Below are positions 25,858 to 37,776 of a DNA stretch of 64,000 nucleotides, piece by piece. The notes under the pieces were generated by a model. The model saw nothing but the letters and a program-made list of their open reading frames with translations. It was not told the DNA's origin and did not search any database. Location of the stretch: contig JANBPK010001473.1 of the NCBI GenBank assembly GCA_027579435.1, positions 1 through 64,000 on the forward strand, written 5' to 3'. This DNA is from Candolleomyces eurysporus. Taxonomy: Eukaryota > Basidiomycota > Agaricomycetes > Agaricales > Psathyrellaceae. Position 1 is the first letter of the stretch. Each line of letters begins with the position of its first letter. A program made the translations under genes and the position numbers.

Positions 25858-27124
25858 ATGGCTGCCTACTTCTTCGCGTCACCTATCGATGTAGATATCA
25901 AGCTTGAAGGTGAAGAGCTCAGGAAGCAAGTCGAAATCAAAGGAGAGAAGGAGAAGACAATATCATGCCCGGTTTACTATGATGGCGACTCCGTTGGTGG
26001 GCAGGTACACCTGGTTGCCCTGATCTCACCTTGGAACCCTTGCTGAAGCAGTATCCAGGTTTCAATACGAGTTAGGGATGGGAAGAAGGCCACGCATGAA
26101 GGTGTCAAGGTCGAGTTCGTAGGCAACATTGGTACGTGCAGGCCAATACCACTTCGCCGCAGGGGTTAATCGCACACCGGCAGAGCTGTTCTACGACAGG
26201 GGCCACCACCATGAGTTCCTCTCGCTCTCACAAGAGCTGGCTGCCCCAGGAGATATGCGTCAAGCTCAATCGTTCGATTTCAATTTCAAGAATATCGAGA
26301 AGCAGTTTGAGAGCTACCAGGGGATAAATGTCAAATTGAGGTGAATAAATGGTCGGATATCTGCAATACTCTCCTTGTCTTTCTAACGCGTTTCTGACGT
26401 TGTGACCAGATACTTTGTGAGAGTTACTATCTCGAGAAGGATGGCGGATGTCGTGAAGGAGAAGGATATTTGGGTGCACTCGTTCCGTATGCCGCCAGAC
26501 AGCAATAACTCCATTAAAATGGAGGTTGGGATCGAGGACTGCCTGCACATCGAGTTTGAGTACAATAAGTCCAAGTAAGTGGAATTATACTCGACTTTTC
26601 TGAGGCTCTTACCCACCTTCGTATGGCTCAGGTATCATTTGAAGGACGTCATTGTTGGAAAGATCTATTTCCTGCTGGTTCGTATAAAGATCAAGCATAT
26701 GGAATTGTCTATCATCCGCAGAGAAACCACGGGTTCACCTCCGAACCAGTACAACGAGAGCGAGACTATTACCAAGTTCGAGATCATGGACGGAGCACCG
26801 ATACGAGGTCTGTACACATGACTCCTTCTCTCGTTCTTGCCTTGATACTAATGGCGGGGAAATACAGGAGAAACAATACCCATTCGACTCTTCCTCGGAG
26901 GCTTTGACTTAACCCCGACCTTCCGTGATGTGAACAAGAAGTTCAGCACAAGATACTATCTCAACCTTGTTCTAATCGACGAAGAGAACCGTCGTTACTT
27001 CAAGCAGCAGGAAATTACGATCTATCGCGAACCTGAAGCAGAGCTCGATCTACCAGCTGTAGAGGTTCCTCAGCCAAACGACCACGTTCAAGTAGAACAG
27101 ATTGATCCCCACACTCCGCTGTAA
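25858..27124 (+). CDS. VPS26: Retromer subunit Vps26
   Basis: Exons read as 25858-26004, 26059-26131, 26184-26340, 26410-26574, 26632-26807 and 26868-27124, giving about 325 residues. Family landmarks are FFASPIDVDIKLEGEE at the N-terminus, the arrestin-like segment VYYDGDSVGGQVSIRVRDGK, and HEFLSLSQELAAPGDMRQAQ. KNIEKQFESYQGINVKLRYFVRVT and IGRKD-like KDVIVGKIYFLLVRIKIKHM follow, then GETIPIRLFLGGFDLTPTFRD and STRYYLNLVLIDEENRRYFK near the end. Vps26 joins Vps35 and Vps29 in the endosome-to-Golgi recycling coat. The start ATG at 25858 sits in gccATGG context; an upstream in-frame GTG is not used. It lies only 183 bp after the VWA8-like gene, in the same direction. The gene looks intact and single. 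Confidence 0.93.
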
Positions 27125-27450
27125 ACTGCTCCCGTCTTGCGTGTACTCATATATCCTTATGATTTATTCTTCCAAACCTCCATGTCCGACTTAGGATCCT
27201 AATACAGTACTGTGCGATGTAGAAGTCGACCACGGTGGTAAGAGAAGCATGATATCGTAACACCTATGAACCGGCGAGCCAATGCATTAACCTTAGAAAA
27301 TAACTCAAATAAAAGTACCAAATAACTAAAAAATACACAGGAAACTGATACACAAGGACGGAAGCCATAGCTCCAGCAAAGGGTACAGGTAGGTAAGTTC
27401 TCATACAAAAAAAAAAGGTCCTAAGCAACACAAGGGGGGTGACAGACATC

Positions 27451-30400
27451 CTAGGCATTCTCATCCTCCAACTTCATCTGTGCGAAAGTCGGTGAACGAN
27501 GGGGGGATCATGATGGGCTCTACGCGCACACTCCTCCGCACGGGCCCTGTCGTATGCTTCGACAGCGTCGGCGTCTTCGCAACATTAACCTGCCCAACCG
27601 TCTTGACGCGTGAGATCGCTCTCTGGCGGCCGTCAGCCATGAACGCTGCTGCCCCTGGAGACGACGCCGACGACGAGATGGAGGCGGACGCGGAGATGGC
27701 CTTCTGGAGCTTGCGTTCCTCCTCCTCCACCTCGGGGTGCTTGAGCCAGGGAATGGAGTTGCTGAGCTGGTGCGCGGCGGCGTCGATACTGTGTTGGCGG
27801 CGACGCTGCTCCTGCACCGAGTCTGCTGTCGTATCGGCACTTCCTTTCCGCTGCCTAGTGCTCGCCTCGTCGAGCTGCTCTTGAGGGATCCAAGTAACTC
27901 TGGACGGTGGCCGCGAAGACCGACCCAAGCTCGACGTGCTCGAATTCTCGTTCTGGGTGAAGTTGGGCCNGGGGAGGGGACAAGCCTTCCCCCANGGGAG
28001 GAGTATCGAACAGGTGTAGTCGGGAGACCGTCACCTGGTGCGAAGGCTCGTTCGGGAGGGTAGGGCATCATCGACGAGTCGTGCTTCCATTTACCGCCGT
28101 TCTTCTGGATATCCGACGACCCACCAGTCCTGACCGCAAGCTCGTTGAAAGGATCGTTCAGCCCACCCGGAGTGGGAGCGAGCGGGTTGAGGGTGACGGT
28201 ATAGCCTGAGGCTGGACTGGTCATGAGCTCCGAGGGGCTGGTTGGGACGCTAGCCGCATGAGGTCGCAGTGCGGTCATATCGAGACGAGGCTGGGGGCGG
28301 AGGAGCGTAGGCCGACTGAGAATCTCTTCCACAGGCGTCCTCGGCGTCCTGGGCGACACGGGATCGTCTTCGAAGGGGTCGATCGACCGCGCTGTGCTGA
28401 CGAACGACGGCTGGGGTCTCAACGTCCTTGCTGTGCCAGGAGCCGAGTTCGAGATCATGATTCGAGGCGCGCTTGCACCATCTGAAGACGGCGTGCCCAA
28501 CCCTTTCTCTTCGTCCTCCACCTTCGCCCGACCTTTGCCCTGTTTCTGTCCAGCGAGCTTGGGGCCTGATGGCAATCCATTGAATGTGTTGAACACGACG
28601 CTGGATCTTGCGCTCTTGCCGAACATGCTGGGCGTGGAGTGGTCGTCTTCCCAAACCGTTACCTCCAAGCCACCGATGACAGGCCGACCGTTGTAGGTCA
28701 GAGGCGGACCAGGGAACTGCTCCGCCAACTCGCGCACAGCTTGTATGCTATCCGGTCGGGCTTCGAAGGTGCTGTAATCAGAAACGATTCGGAACTTTGA
28801 GACGGTGGAAACGTCCGACTCTGGGCCAGCCATGGACCCCTTGCGTGGTTGGTACTTCGATGGCGCATCCTGGGAGTCAGTGGAGTACATGGAAACCATC
28901 GTCTGTCGAACGTCGCTCATTGGAGCAGGGACCGAGCGAGGGGGGCCTTCCAGCAACTTGGTCTTGACAGACGCCTGATAGATGCGTGCACGAGCGGAGC
29001 TTTGGGACAACGTGCGTTGAGGTGCGGTGACGATCTCGACGGGAGATTCAGAGAAGGACTGGGTCATAGAGGACCGCACATCTTTCTCTGTATCCGCAAG
29101 AATGAATGGTCGAAGTTTCCCGTTGGGTTGGACGATTGACGGTTCTGGAGGGCCTTTTGGGGGTCGACTACTGGATGTTGCACTCTCCATATCCCTGGCC
29201 CAGAAAGGGTTGCCTGGGCGGAGCGACTCGCTCGAGATGGAGTTCCGGGACTGGTTGGACGACAGCCACTCGGACGCAGGCCTTGACGCGACCGTATCTG
29301 CGATTATCCGTGGGCTAGGAAAACCCCCTGTCGAAAAGCGAAGTTGCAGAGTAGGTGCACCACCCGAGTTACGGTACTGAACTGTCACTCGATCCGACCG
29401 CCTTCCTGGTGACTGAGTCATATTCTCGAAGGTTGTGATTCCTTTCACCTCCTGCAAGGACCGCAGGTGGGTTTCAGGCGTGCTCGTATTCGATTGCTGG
29501 ATTTTCCTATTGTAGTTGAAGGTGGGACTGGCCAAGAGATGTCCGAAACCATTCAGTTGAGGAGGGGTGACTTGTCGGAATGTACTCAAACGAGGGTTCG
29601 AGATGAGGCTCTTGAGACCACGAGGGTTCTTGGGACCACGAGAGTTCTGCCGGAAGATACGAGGTTGAAACCGCTCAGCTTCGACTTTGGCGTCATACAG
29701 CTCGGCGCTGACAGCACGGAAGTCCTGAATCTCATCGACCCTGGGTGATAGCAACAAGTTAGAAAGACATGGAACAATCCACACGATTTCCACTTACCCT
29801 TTGACGATGCCGAGGGTGAGGCAGGCTCGTGCAATGAATCGGATGAACCGTCGTGTGAGGACGACTTCAAAGCCACCGCCCGCGAAGCCGATGACGGATT
29901 CAACAGCTCCCAGTTTCATAGCAGCGGCCAACCAGCCGATTCCGTTGAGCATATGAGTTGCATCCTGGCCAAGGTTCTCGAATCGACGCCGGTTGAAGAT
30001 GGCCGTAATCAGACGAAAGGCGGTGATCAAGAATATGGTTGCTTGAAAGAGAGTGACGAGGGCGAGGGATAAGGAAGAGAAGAAAGCATTGACGGAGAAA
30101 TTCCTCTGCGTGGTGAAACCGATGAGAATTTGGGCTGGGTCTTGTGGGTTGGTACCTAGACGACAGGCAGATTGAGCCAACTGATACTACTCGGACAATT
30201 GCCTACTTACGTCTCTGGATCCCCACGAACGATGCTACTTCGTTTGAGCCCACGATGGCCGGAATGAGGATAAGCAGCACCAGGCAGGCCACCTTGCCGA
30301 GCTTCTTGGGTAGGGACAGGGCGTTTGGGAGAAGTTCGGAGTCAGAATAGATGTAGAGAAAGAAGGTGTAGAGGAACAGGGGAATGAAGGATGCGACACC

Positions 30401-30787
30401 TATTGCTCTCTTAGCCAAGCACGTAGGTATAAAGAAACCACGAACGTACCGATGGTAACATCAAGGCCGGAGAAGACATCGACATTATTCTGTGCTGCGC
30501 CGAGAACACGTGTGAGGAGCTCGAGGACGCTCAGGATGAAGTAAATCCATCCTTCAGCTGTCAGCAGGAGATGACGTCTGTGACGGATTTTAAATGAACG
30601 CGATCAAGGCTGTTAATATAAATGAATACCAAACGTACCGATGTCCCGAATTCCAGAGAGTGATGATCAACGAACTGGTGGATATGACTTCTAGGAGGGT
30701 AGGGATGAGGATAATAAAGCCCTGAGCTTGGCTCAAAGGAACGCAGCGGAGGATGGTTGCTGAGGAGAGACAGAATGAAGAGGACAT
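27451..30787 (-). CDS. Multi-pass membrane protein with long disordered cytosolic tail, unknown function
   Basis: The start is ATG at 30787-30785. The first exon 30787-30639 and the intron 30638-30578 join MSSSFCLSSATIL... to RRHLLLTAEGWIYFILSVLE. Later membrane exons lie at about 30450-30225 and 30150-29810. About six to seven hydrophobic helices are seen, for example FIILIPTLLEVISTSSLIIT, GVASFIPLFLYTFFLYIYSD, KVACLVLLILIPAIVGSNEV and FFSSLSLALVTLFQATIFL. After FIARACLTLGIVKGVDEIQD comes a tail of about 750 residues rich in Ser, Pro, Thr and Arg, with SPRTPRTP-type phosphosite-like repeats. No family is recognised; it looks like a fungal-specific sensor or scaffold, but that is a guess. Three Ns (27995, 27970, 27500) each break the frame. 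Dropping all three gives a continuous tail ending TFAQMKLEDENA at 27451. If the last N is kept, the end would be 27461. Confidence 0.75.
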
Positions 30788-31847
30788 TTATTGGCCTCCG
30801 TGTTCTTGAGTATTTTGGTGTCCAAGGGTATTTCAGAGCTGTTTGACGAATTCGAAGGTCGAAGTGGATATCCAAAGCATTTCCAAGAGTAAGTTGAAAG
30901 CGAAATAACAGCAATGCAGCCAAGAAAAGGAAGCCGAGACAAGGGTGAAAAGAGTGAAGGAATGTGAAGGAATGAAAATGTGCAGAGCTGGCTGCAAGAG
31001 AAGGGGCCTTAGGCGGACACCGTCGCACCCTCAGACGGCCAAAGAAAAGTGAGCTTGAAAAAGAGAAGGGGAAGAGAGAAACAGTGGTCCACCAACGCTG
31101 AGCGCACTAATGCTAGCGACTCAGAGCGACCCAATCACGGTCGAGGTTCCCATAGCAAATCCGTAACAATCTGGGAGGATTCACACATCGACTGACAAGT
31201 CGGTTGCTATAGGTATGCAGTTGTAGGCCCAAAATAAGGGTACGGCAGACAACCAAGAATACGATGCATACTCACTCTGGATAGGATACAAGGCACCAAC
31301 ATCCTACCCGGACATTCACAATTACTGGGATTTTCTTGGTGTAAACACCCAGATCCCGGGGTCGCACGCTGGCCGTCGCTTGGTATCAAATGCACACTAG
31401 TAAGCCCAGTAATCCCATGGGTTCATCGTTGCATGGTCGATAAACGCTGCCCAACTTCTTCAAATTCTTGTGGGATGCCTAGCCACCGGCGGTTGTTTTT
31501 TGTTCACTCGCTCTAGGTTCCTCGGTTCGGGCTGGATCCTTGGAAATTAAAGCATTCAGTGGTCGCCATCCGTAGCATCCCGTAAAGCTCGTCGACGATA
31601 TCAATCAAATAACGAGAATTATAGAGGGGAACGCAGAGGGACGTTTCAGGGCCGAGGATGGCTAGGAGGATCAAAGGCTTCTGGGCCAAACAAGTCAAAA
31701 GTGAACCGGATCGGTTTGCCTTCAGATGGAGGCTATTCTTAGCCATGGTTTTCTTCGTTTCTTGAATCCAACTTGAATCCTCCGATTGCATGCCTCTTCC
31801 CTTGAAAAGTCAACTTTGAAGGGTCTACACTATTTGAGCTGCTAGTC
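30788..31847. other. Divergent promoter region
   Basis: This separates the membrane-protein gene (minus) from the Sof1 gene (plus) and should hold both promoters. Short frames such as 31513-31791 on the minus strand have no motif and no splice support. No repeat or RNA gene was recognised. Confidence 0.45.
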
Positions 31848-33831
31848 ATGGTGGTGAGTATCAATTCTGGCTCGAATTCAGGCAATGTCGCTCAGATATT
31901 GGTATGAAGAAAATCTCAGCTCTCCAGCATGACCCCGCCCTCCATGTCCCTCTGCGGCCTGGCGATCCTACCCCCATTCAACGCAATCTCAACCCGAGCA
32001 TGCACCCTTTTGCAAAAGCGAGGGAACGGACACGCGCCCTCAACGCTGCCAAGCTTGATAAAATCTTCTCGAAACCTTTCGTTGACAGTCTGGAGGGACA
32101 TATAGATGCCGTTGAAGTTCTAGCGAAGCCTTTGGAATCTCTAACTACCGTGGCTAGCGGCAGCTGGGATGGAGGTGAGTCTATCTTATTGCCTAAACCT
32201 TGTAACTCTGTAACCCGAGATGCGGAAGAACGTCGAGTTGCTAGCCAACTAAGTCTCTTGGCCATCCCTCCCATTCACTCGATTCTAATGCTTTGGTTCT
32301 CAGTTGACTAACACGCTGAAATCTAGGACTTATTCTGCACAACCTACACACACGTTCAGAAATATTAAAACTCCCGCAAGCTCACAAGGGCAAGATATCT
32401 GGCCTATGTTTTGCGGATTCTAAAGGCAGTCGGCTGTTGAGTTGCGGTGTTGATAAACATGTAAGACTCTGGAAAGTCGGCACGGGAGATGGAGAAGAGG
32501 AGTTGGACTCAATTACAACAAGTCAAGAAGTGTGTTTTCTCCTTGATCTCAGATAGCCATGTTTTAACCTCTTCCAGCCTCTTCGCGTGTTCCCTTGGAA
32601 AACTTCCTTCAAGTAGGTTCTTTTCAGGCTACCGCTCGCTTCGCCTCTGACCAATCATTCTAGCTCAATTGACCACCACCGGTCGGATCCTCTCTTTGCT
32701 ACTGCCTCTAGCACCGTCCAAATTTGGGATGAGACCAAGTGAGCTAGCTGTCCTCCACGGAGCAGCTTATTAAGATCTAACGTTCCACTAGATCAGCACC
32801 TATATCTAATCTCACCTTCCCAACATCCAATGAGACCGTTTCCTCCGTCCGATTCAATCTTGCCGAACCCTCAGTCCTAGCCAGTGTCGGCTCAGACCGA
32901 ACATTTACACTATACGACATCCGAACAGGCAAAGCGGAGAGACGTGTCGTCATGCAGGTACGTGATACCCTCATCTATCAATCGCACTGAGAACTCTATA
33001 TTGAGCTCTGCCGGGCCCCTCTTTCGATAGTTCCGCTCCAACGCACTGTCATGGTCGCCTACTCTGCCTACTATGGCTCTTCTAGCATCAGAAGACCACA
33101 ATCTGTACACGTTTGACGTCCGACATCTGGCGGCGCCCGTTCAGATATACAAAGGTCATGTTGCCGCGGTGATGAGCTGCGAATGGGCTCCGACTGGAGT
33201 CGAGTTTGTGAGTGGTGGATGGGATAGGACCGTACGGATATGGTCCAGTCGGGAAGCGGGTGGGAAGGAGAAGGGGCCTGGGGGGAGGGAGGTTGTGTAT
33301 CATACGAAACGGATGCAGAGGTGAGTTGTCTGTTCTGTTCTGTTAGTTGTTCCTGGTTGCCAACTGGTTTTTCCTGACTATTTTGGTTATGTACAGAGTA
33401 ACGTCAACGATCTACTCGTCTGATGCTCGGTACATACTATCTGGTTCAGATGATGGTAATGTAAGGATCTGGAAGGCGAAGGCGTCCGATAAGTTGGGTG
33501 TTATCACAGCTCGGGAGAGAGCGGCCATGGAATATCGGCAGAGCTTGACCAAGAGGTGGTCTGTCGACAAGGAGGTTGGGCGTGTCATGCGGTTAGTGCT
33601 AAAAGCTTTTCCTCGGCTTCGATGAACTAGAAGTTTCTGACCTAACGTTGATTTTATTGTTTATCCAGGACTCGGCATTTACCAAAGGCCGTGTACAAGG
33701 CTTCGCAGCTCAAGACCACGATGTTGGACGCACGCCGTGTCAAGGAGGAGCGGAGGAGAAAACATACCCGTGCGGGAGATTCAAAACCGGTGGCGGAGAA
33801 GAAAAAAGTCATCTTTGCGGAACAATCATAA
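31848..33831 (+). CDS. SOF1: Sof1/DCAF13, WD40 protein of the small-subunit processome
   Basis: Sof1 is a nucleolar U3 snoRNP-associated protein needed for 18S rRNA maturation. The start is either a 6-nt first exon (ATGGTG, 31848-31853, then splice to 31910, giving MVKISALQHD) or the ATG at 31904 (MKKISALQHD). I prefer the first, because the phase fits and family members begin MKI or MVKI. Landmarks are RNLNPSMHPFAKARERTRAL and KLDKIFSKPFVDSLEGH, then WD40 blades with VASGSWDGG, LLSCGVDKHVRLWKV, VLASVGSDRTFTLYDIRTG, EFVSGGWDRTVRIW and YILSGSDDGNVRIWKAKASD. The Sof1-like C-terminal domain follows, with RHLPKAVYKASQLKTTMLDA. The tail is Lys/Arg-rich and ends KKVIFAEQS. Introns are short, and two lie within the blade coding region near 32525-32665. 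The gene is intact. Confidence 0.9.
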
Positions 33832-33924
33832 CTTCGTTCGCGTTGTTTCGATGGCGTCTTTTTTGTATATTCGAGTACTTCAAGTTGTCACGACTTCATC
33901 GCTTCCAAGTTGGATCCGTTTTGT

Positions 33925-34150
33925 CGAATTATTTGGGTCTATCTGATTCCCAGGTCTTTGGTGGGGCCTACTATTAGCTGCGGCTATGCTCTAGACAGCT
34001 CGGAACCATCGTCATCTGTGAAGACGACAAAGCAAAATTCTGATGGTATAGATACAGCATAATCGTTTAACCTTTCTTCAAGACTTGAAGAGGGCGTGGT
34101 GGACAAACCGAACCCTTTTAGCATGGCGAAGATTGACGCGGCATATCGCG
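33925..34150 (+). pseudogene. Decayed copy of the 5' part of the unknown gene at 37777
   Basis: The stretch from the word ttatttgggtctat (33929) to gcggcatatcg (about 34148) resembles 37660-38040 in order. Shared blocks include atgctct-gacagctcg, agatacagca-aatc, gaagagggcgtggtg-acaaaccgaaccctttagcat in pieces, and gcgaagatt-a-gcggc. The copy has lost part of the 37690-37880 interval, has no start codon at the matching place, and carries in-frame stops (for example taatcgtttaa near 34060). It is a relic without likely coding function. It lies just downstream of Sof1 and 3.7 kb from the fuller copy, with the NLR gene between them. Confidence 0.7.
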
Positions 34151-34205
34151 AACGAACGAACAAAACAAGAAGTCCTGAGTCATGAACAAATGAAGTCACC
34201 AATTA

Positions 34206-34430
34206 CAGCTAACACGAAAACGATAGACCAGATTTCAATCGCATTTTGATATTTGTTTACTTTTGGAGCGTCACAAACAAACATGACCTCCAGGTCACTA
34301 GCGCGATGCCAACCACCACACAGGTCGCCCTCCGCGTCAACATCCCGAATTGATTGTTTGGTTGGTTGCGTCACTCAAATATCAAAAAGCGAACAAAGTG
34401 ATATCTGGTCTATCGTTTTCGTGTTAGCTG
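34206..34430. mobile_element. MITE-like element with terminal inverted repeats and TA target duplication
   Basis: The 225-bp segment begins CAGCTAACACGAAAACGATA at 34206. The same sequence is found on the opposite strand, reading inward from 34430. The perfect part of the terminal inverted repeat is 28 bp, and a looser match continues to about 55 bp (tttgatatttg on both sides). A TA dinucleotide flanks both ends (34204-34205 and 34431-34432), as expected for Tc1/mariner-type insertion. The centre has no coding capacity, so it is non-autonomous. It sits directly after the decayed gene fragment, in gene-poor DNA. Confidence 0.7.
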
Positions 34431-34861
34431 TAGAAAATATAATAGGCATACAGATAGATATATGACCGATGAGTGTGTCCGACGCTATCATACAAGGCGT
34501 GGGCAGCCAGGGAACATCGGTCTCTTCTCAGGATATGGGCGTCCGTCGAAGCTCATGGCCACCTCGTCCGCTTGCCAGCTGTATCCTACGGACAGCTTGA
34601 GAGGAGGGCGCTGCGCTGCATTCAACTTCTCCCACTTGAATCGAGCACGAGCAACGATCCATTCTAGCGCCTGTTGATGCTCAAGCCTATTCAGCGACTG
34701 TTTTACTTTCGAGATCCAAAAGCGAACGCACGTGGAAAGAACGTTCAACTGATATTGCGCGCGGCTGGAATTCAGGTTACCACCATGGTAAAACCAGAAC
34801 CAAGAGTTAAGGGCACTTACCATAACATAAAGCATTTCTTTGCCAGTCGGGTTGGATTGAG

Positions 34862-36827
34862 TTAGGGATTCAGGGAGCTGTAGGAGTGTTGAGCAATAAG
34901 TTCCATGTCTCTGAAGAACTGGACGAATAACGATACGTTAGAATGGATATGTGTTGATGCGCGTTGTAGATCTTGTTGTAGTGCTTCGTACGTGTTTTCG
35001 GTGAATTGAATACTCTTGTCTGCTTTGAAGCTCCAGGGATAATCTTGACTTCTTTCCGCATAGAACTTAACGCGGTCAGGGTATTCGATCCCCAGCGCCA
35101 ATTCTTTGCTCCAACCGGTAAGCATATACTGAAGGACATCTGGGCTAGACACGGGGGCCAGGATAAAGACTGAGCGGGAAAAGCCATAAAGGAAGAACGA
35201 GCCGGGGGTAGGTGGGCACCAGGTATACAGGGGGGGGATTGGCCTCGAAGAGATCAATCTGCTTGATCAGGCTGTGGAGCTCGGTTTCGGTAACGAACGA
35301 CCGCCAGTGGTCGAAAAAGGCTGTCGGGTCAGAGTATGACAGTTTTGTGAGCGCTGTGCAGAAGTAATAGTAGGCTATACGAAGGTGAAATGAAGGCTGG
35401 ACAAAGAAGTGACTCGATCGATTTTGAGTGACTAGGAAATCTCGCAGGGACTTATGGCACAGTGTCACGTCGCCCTGTTCGTCGGAACCGGGAACGTGGA
35501 CAATTGCTTGCAGGTTCAACAGGACATGGACGACCTGGAAAGCCTCGATGCCAAGAAGGTGCGCTATCCCGACGATGGGCAGTGGGCGATGGAGGAGGGC
35601 TATGGTAGAAATGACGTCATGGAAGTGGGGGACATGCTGCGAACGGGCAAGGGTTTGCTGGTACAGGCCGTCGAGCCCATTCATTTCGAGAGTGAGTGGA
35701 AGGCGGGCCATAGGGGTTGAAGGATCCTCCCTGGTAGGTGATTGGACAATCAAATTGAATACTGTCGACGCGAGGATAAAGGATGAGCCAACGTGATCCA
35801 GCAACTTCCCCATGTCCAACTTCGTAGGCCATTTTCCGTGTGCATTAACGTACGCTCGGATGACGCGGTCCCGCTTTGCCCTCGAGTCAAACGATAACTC
35901 TAGGAACTTCTCGACATCTTTCCGGGGTAGGTGATTGTCGAGATTGCATAACAGAACCCCATCCCCGTCCAAACGCTCGCGGATGTGTTGTTCTACTCGA
36001 CTGGCGATGAAGATACGGAGCGGAATGGTGGGATTTTCTTCGAAGAAGAGGAGCATGTGATCGATGAACTCCTCCACGCCTGGTTTGTCGTCGCACTCAT
36101 CGAGTCCGTCGATGACAATGATGAAAGGGCCTTCGGTGAGGGCCGTTTCGAGAATATCCCCTTCCATAACAGCCCGGAACGGTTGGTAGACCAAACGCTC
36201 CAGTTGTCTGGTCAGGGAGACGCCGTTGTTCAGCAGCCCTGCATCCGCCGCCAAAGCGGCTTCAATGAGCGGCACCGTTGCAGGCAGCGTAGATGCCATT
36301 TGACTTGCCAACGTCACGGCAAATCTATTCATCGTGCTCCTATCGCCCGCGTTCTGAAAGAAAAAGTAGCTTGCAAGTAAGCGCCCAGACCCTTCATATA
36401 CGTTGGCAACTTTCAAGGAAACAGCTGACTTTCCACAGCCAGCGAACCCGTGCAGCCAGAAGATGTGGGGAGTTGGGGTGTAGACCACCACAGCGGAAGA
36501 GACAGTCTCGATCTCCCCATATCCCGCCTCGTCCACCGTGTCTGCCCAATCGGTGATTTCTCTGATAACCCTCCCCCTCGTTCCGGGAAAACATGCAGAG
36601 TCTGGTGGAGAGATCTTTATATTACGGGTGTGGGATGCATCGGCAATTGGGTTAAGCCGAGAGACGAGGTCTGAAAGCTTGGCGTTAGCAACTGGTATCT
36701 AAATACGTATCCATTGTGCTCCCTTACCCCTCAGAGTATGCTGATATACGATGATGGTTTGTCGATCGATATGAAAATTATGGGCCCCGGAGAAGAATTG
36801 GATGCCTGGGGGCGTGGCTGCTGCCAT
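34862..36827 (-). CDS. Compact NACHT-domain NLR-like protein
   Basis: Exon 1 starts at 36827 (MAAATPPGIQFFSGAHNFHI, the FFSGA-type N-terminus common in mushroom NLRs). It ends near the gtaagg donor at about 36730. The next exon begins near 36675 with DLVSRLNPIADASHTRN. Then come SPPDSACFPGTRGRVIREI, Walker A WLHGFAGCGKSAVS, Walker B FIIVIDGLDECDD and sensor-like LRIFIASRVEQHI. A winged-helix-like region follows (ISTIALLHRPLPIVGIAHLL, then LCHKSLRDFLV). NACHT NTPases of this sort act as signal switches in fungal self/non-self recognition; that role is inferred. No C-terminal WD40, ankyrin or TPR repeats are seen, so this is a short member. The run of eight G at 35230-35237 breaks the frame. 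With seven G it continues as PPLYTWCPPTPGSFF to PVSSPDVLQYMLTGWSKEL and ends SSLNP. It could be a homopolymer overcall or a true lesion. Confidence 0.75.
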
Positions 36828-37776
36828 TTGACAGACTTCGATGAGGATTCGAAGCGGATGGAGGATTCGAATGTGGACGTGGAAGCAAAGCAAGAATATA
36901 GACGCCTGCTAGTGTACAATGCGAGGATGGTCCCGTGAGAGGGTGGCAAAGACATACCAATTATCATGATGTCACAGCAGTTGCAAAGCACCGCTCGCGG
37001 GAAATTAACACGCGAGAGACCCGAGAGGGCCCGTTGAAGAAGGTGTATACCAGTACTCTTGTTACAGAGAAACGGTGACGACGACATTAGGATTATCCAT
37101 TTCATCACGAGTGGAATCGAGGTCGCCAATATCACGCTCAAGAGTCTAGAGATCCGAGTTCTGTTCAATCGCAAGACTTGCCTCAAGAAAGCTTGGAGCA
37201 CCAATTGTGGAATTCAACGCAGTATAAGGCTCACGATAGGGTCGTGGTCAAAGAGAACGAATGGAGGCGGCTAGTCTCAGGGAGTCCGGAGCTAACCCGA
37301 GAGGGATCAAGAGAGGCATACGGACGGCCGACAGGTATGTGGCGGTTGCGTCTGTGAAGCTGGAGGACGTTGGGCTCCATTCTGAAAAGTATCATCGTCG
37401 ACGGCGAAGCCTCACCATCCGACAAGGACAGAGAACCGGCCTAAACAGTTGTTGGAGCGTTGAACGCCATGCACAAAAACACTGGCAGAAAAGTACAAAA
37501 GTTATGCGCATTTTGTATAAAACGCAAATGAGCTTCAGTTGACATGCGGCCCTGAATCGCATCTGCGAGTGCTTTAGTTAGTGCCATTGGGACTTTATAG
37601 GATTGATACTGACCGTTTGTGGCGGGTGGCGAAGATAGATGTGCATTTCTTAGCGTCGCGTTATTTGGGTCTATTTGATTGGCAGGTCATTGACGAGGAG
37701 GACTGTCCCTTCATAGTTCTACCATTATCACTACCAGTCTACCATACCTCTCAGACGTATTCTGAAATTCTAACAG
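36828..37776. other. Interval between NLR and unknown gene
   Basis: This should hold the promoter of the NLR (minus) and of the 37777 gene (plus). The region 37660-37690 is the part that also appears near 33930. No gene was recognised. Minus-strand frames near 36830-37200 lack the NLR phase and seem to be chance. Confidence 0.4.

Noticed and set aside
31513..31791. 92-codon minus-strand frame upstream of Sof1
   Set aside because: Lies in a divergent promoter, with no motif and no consistent splice sites.
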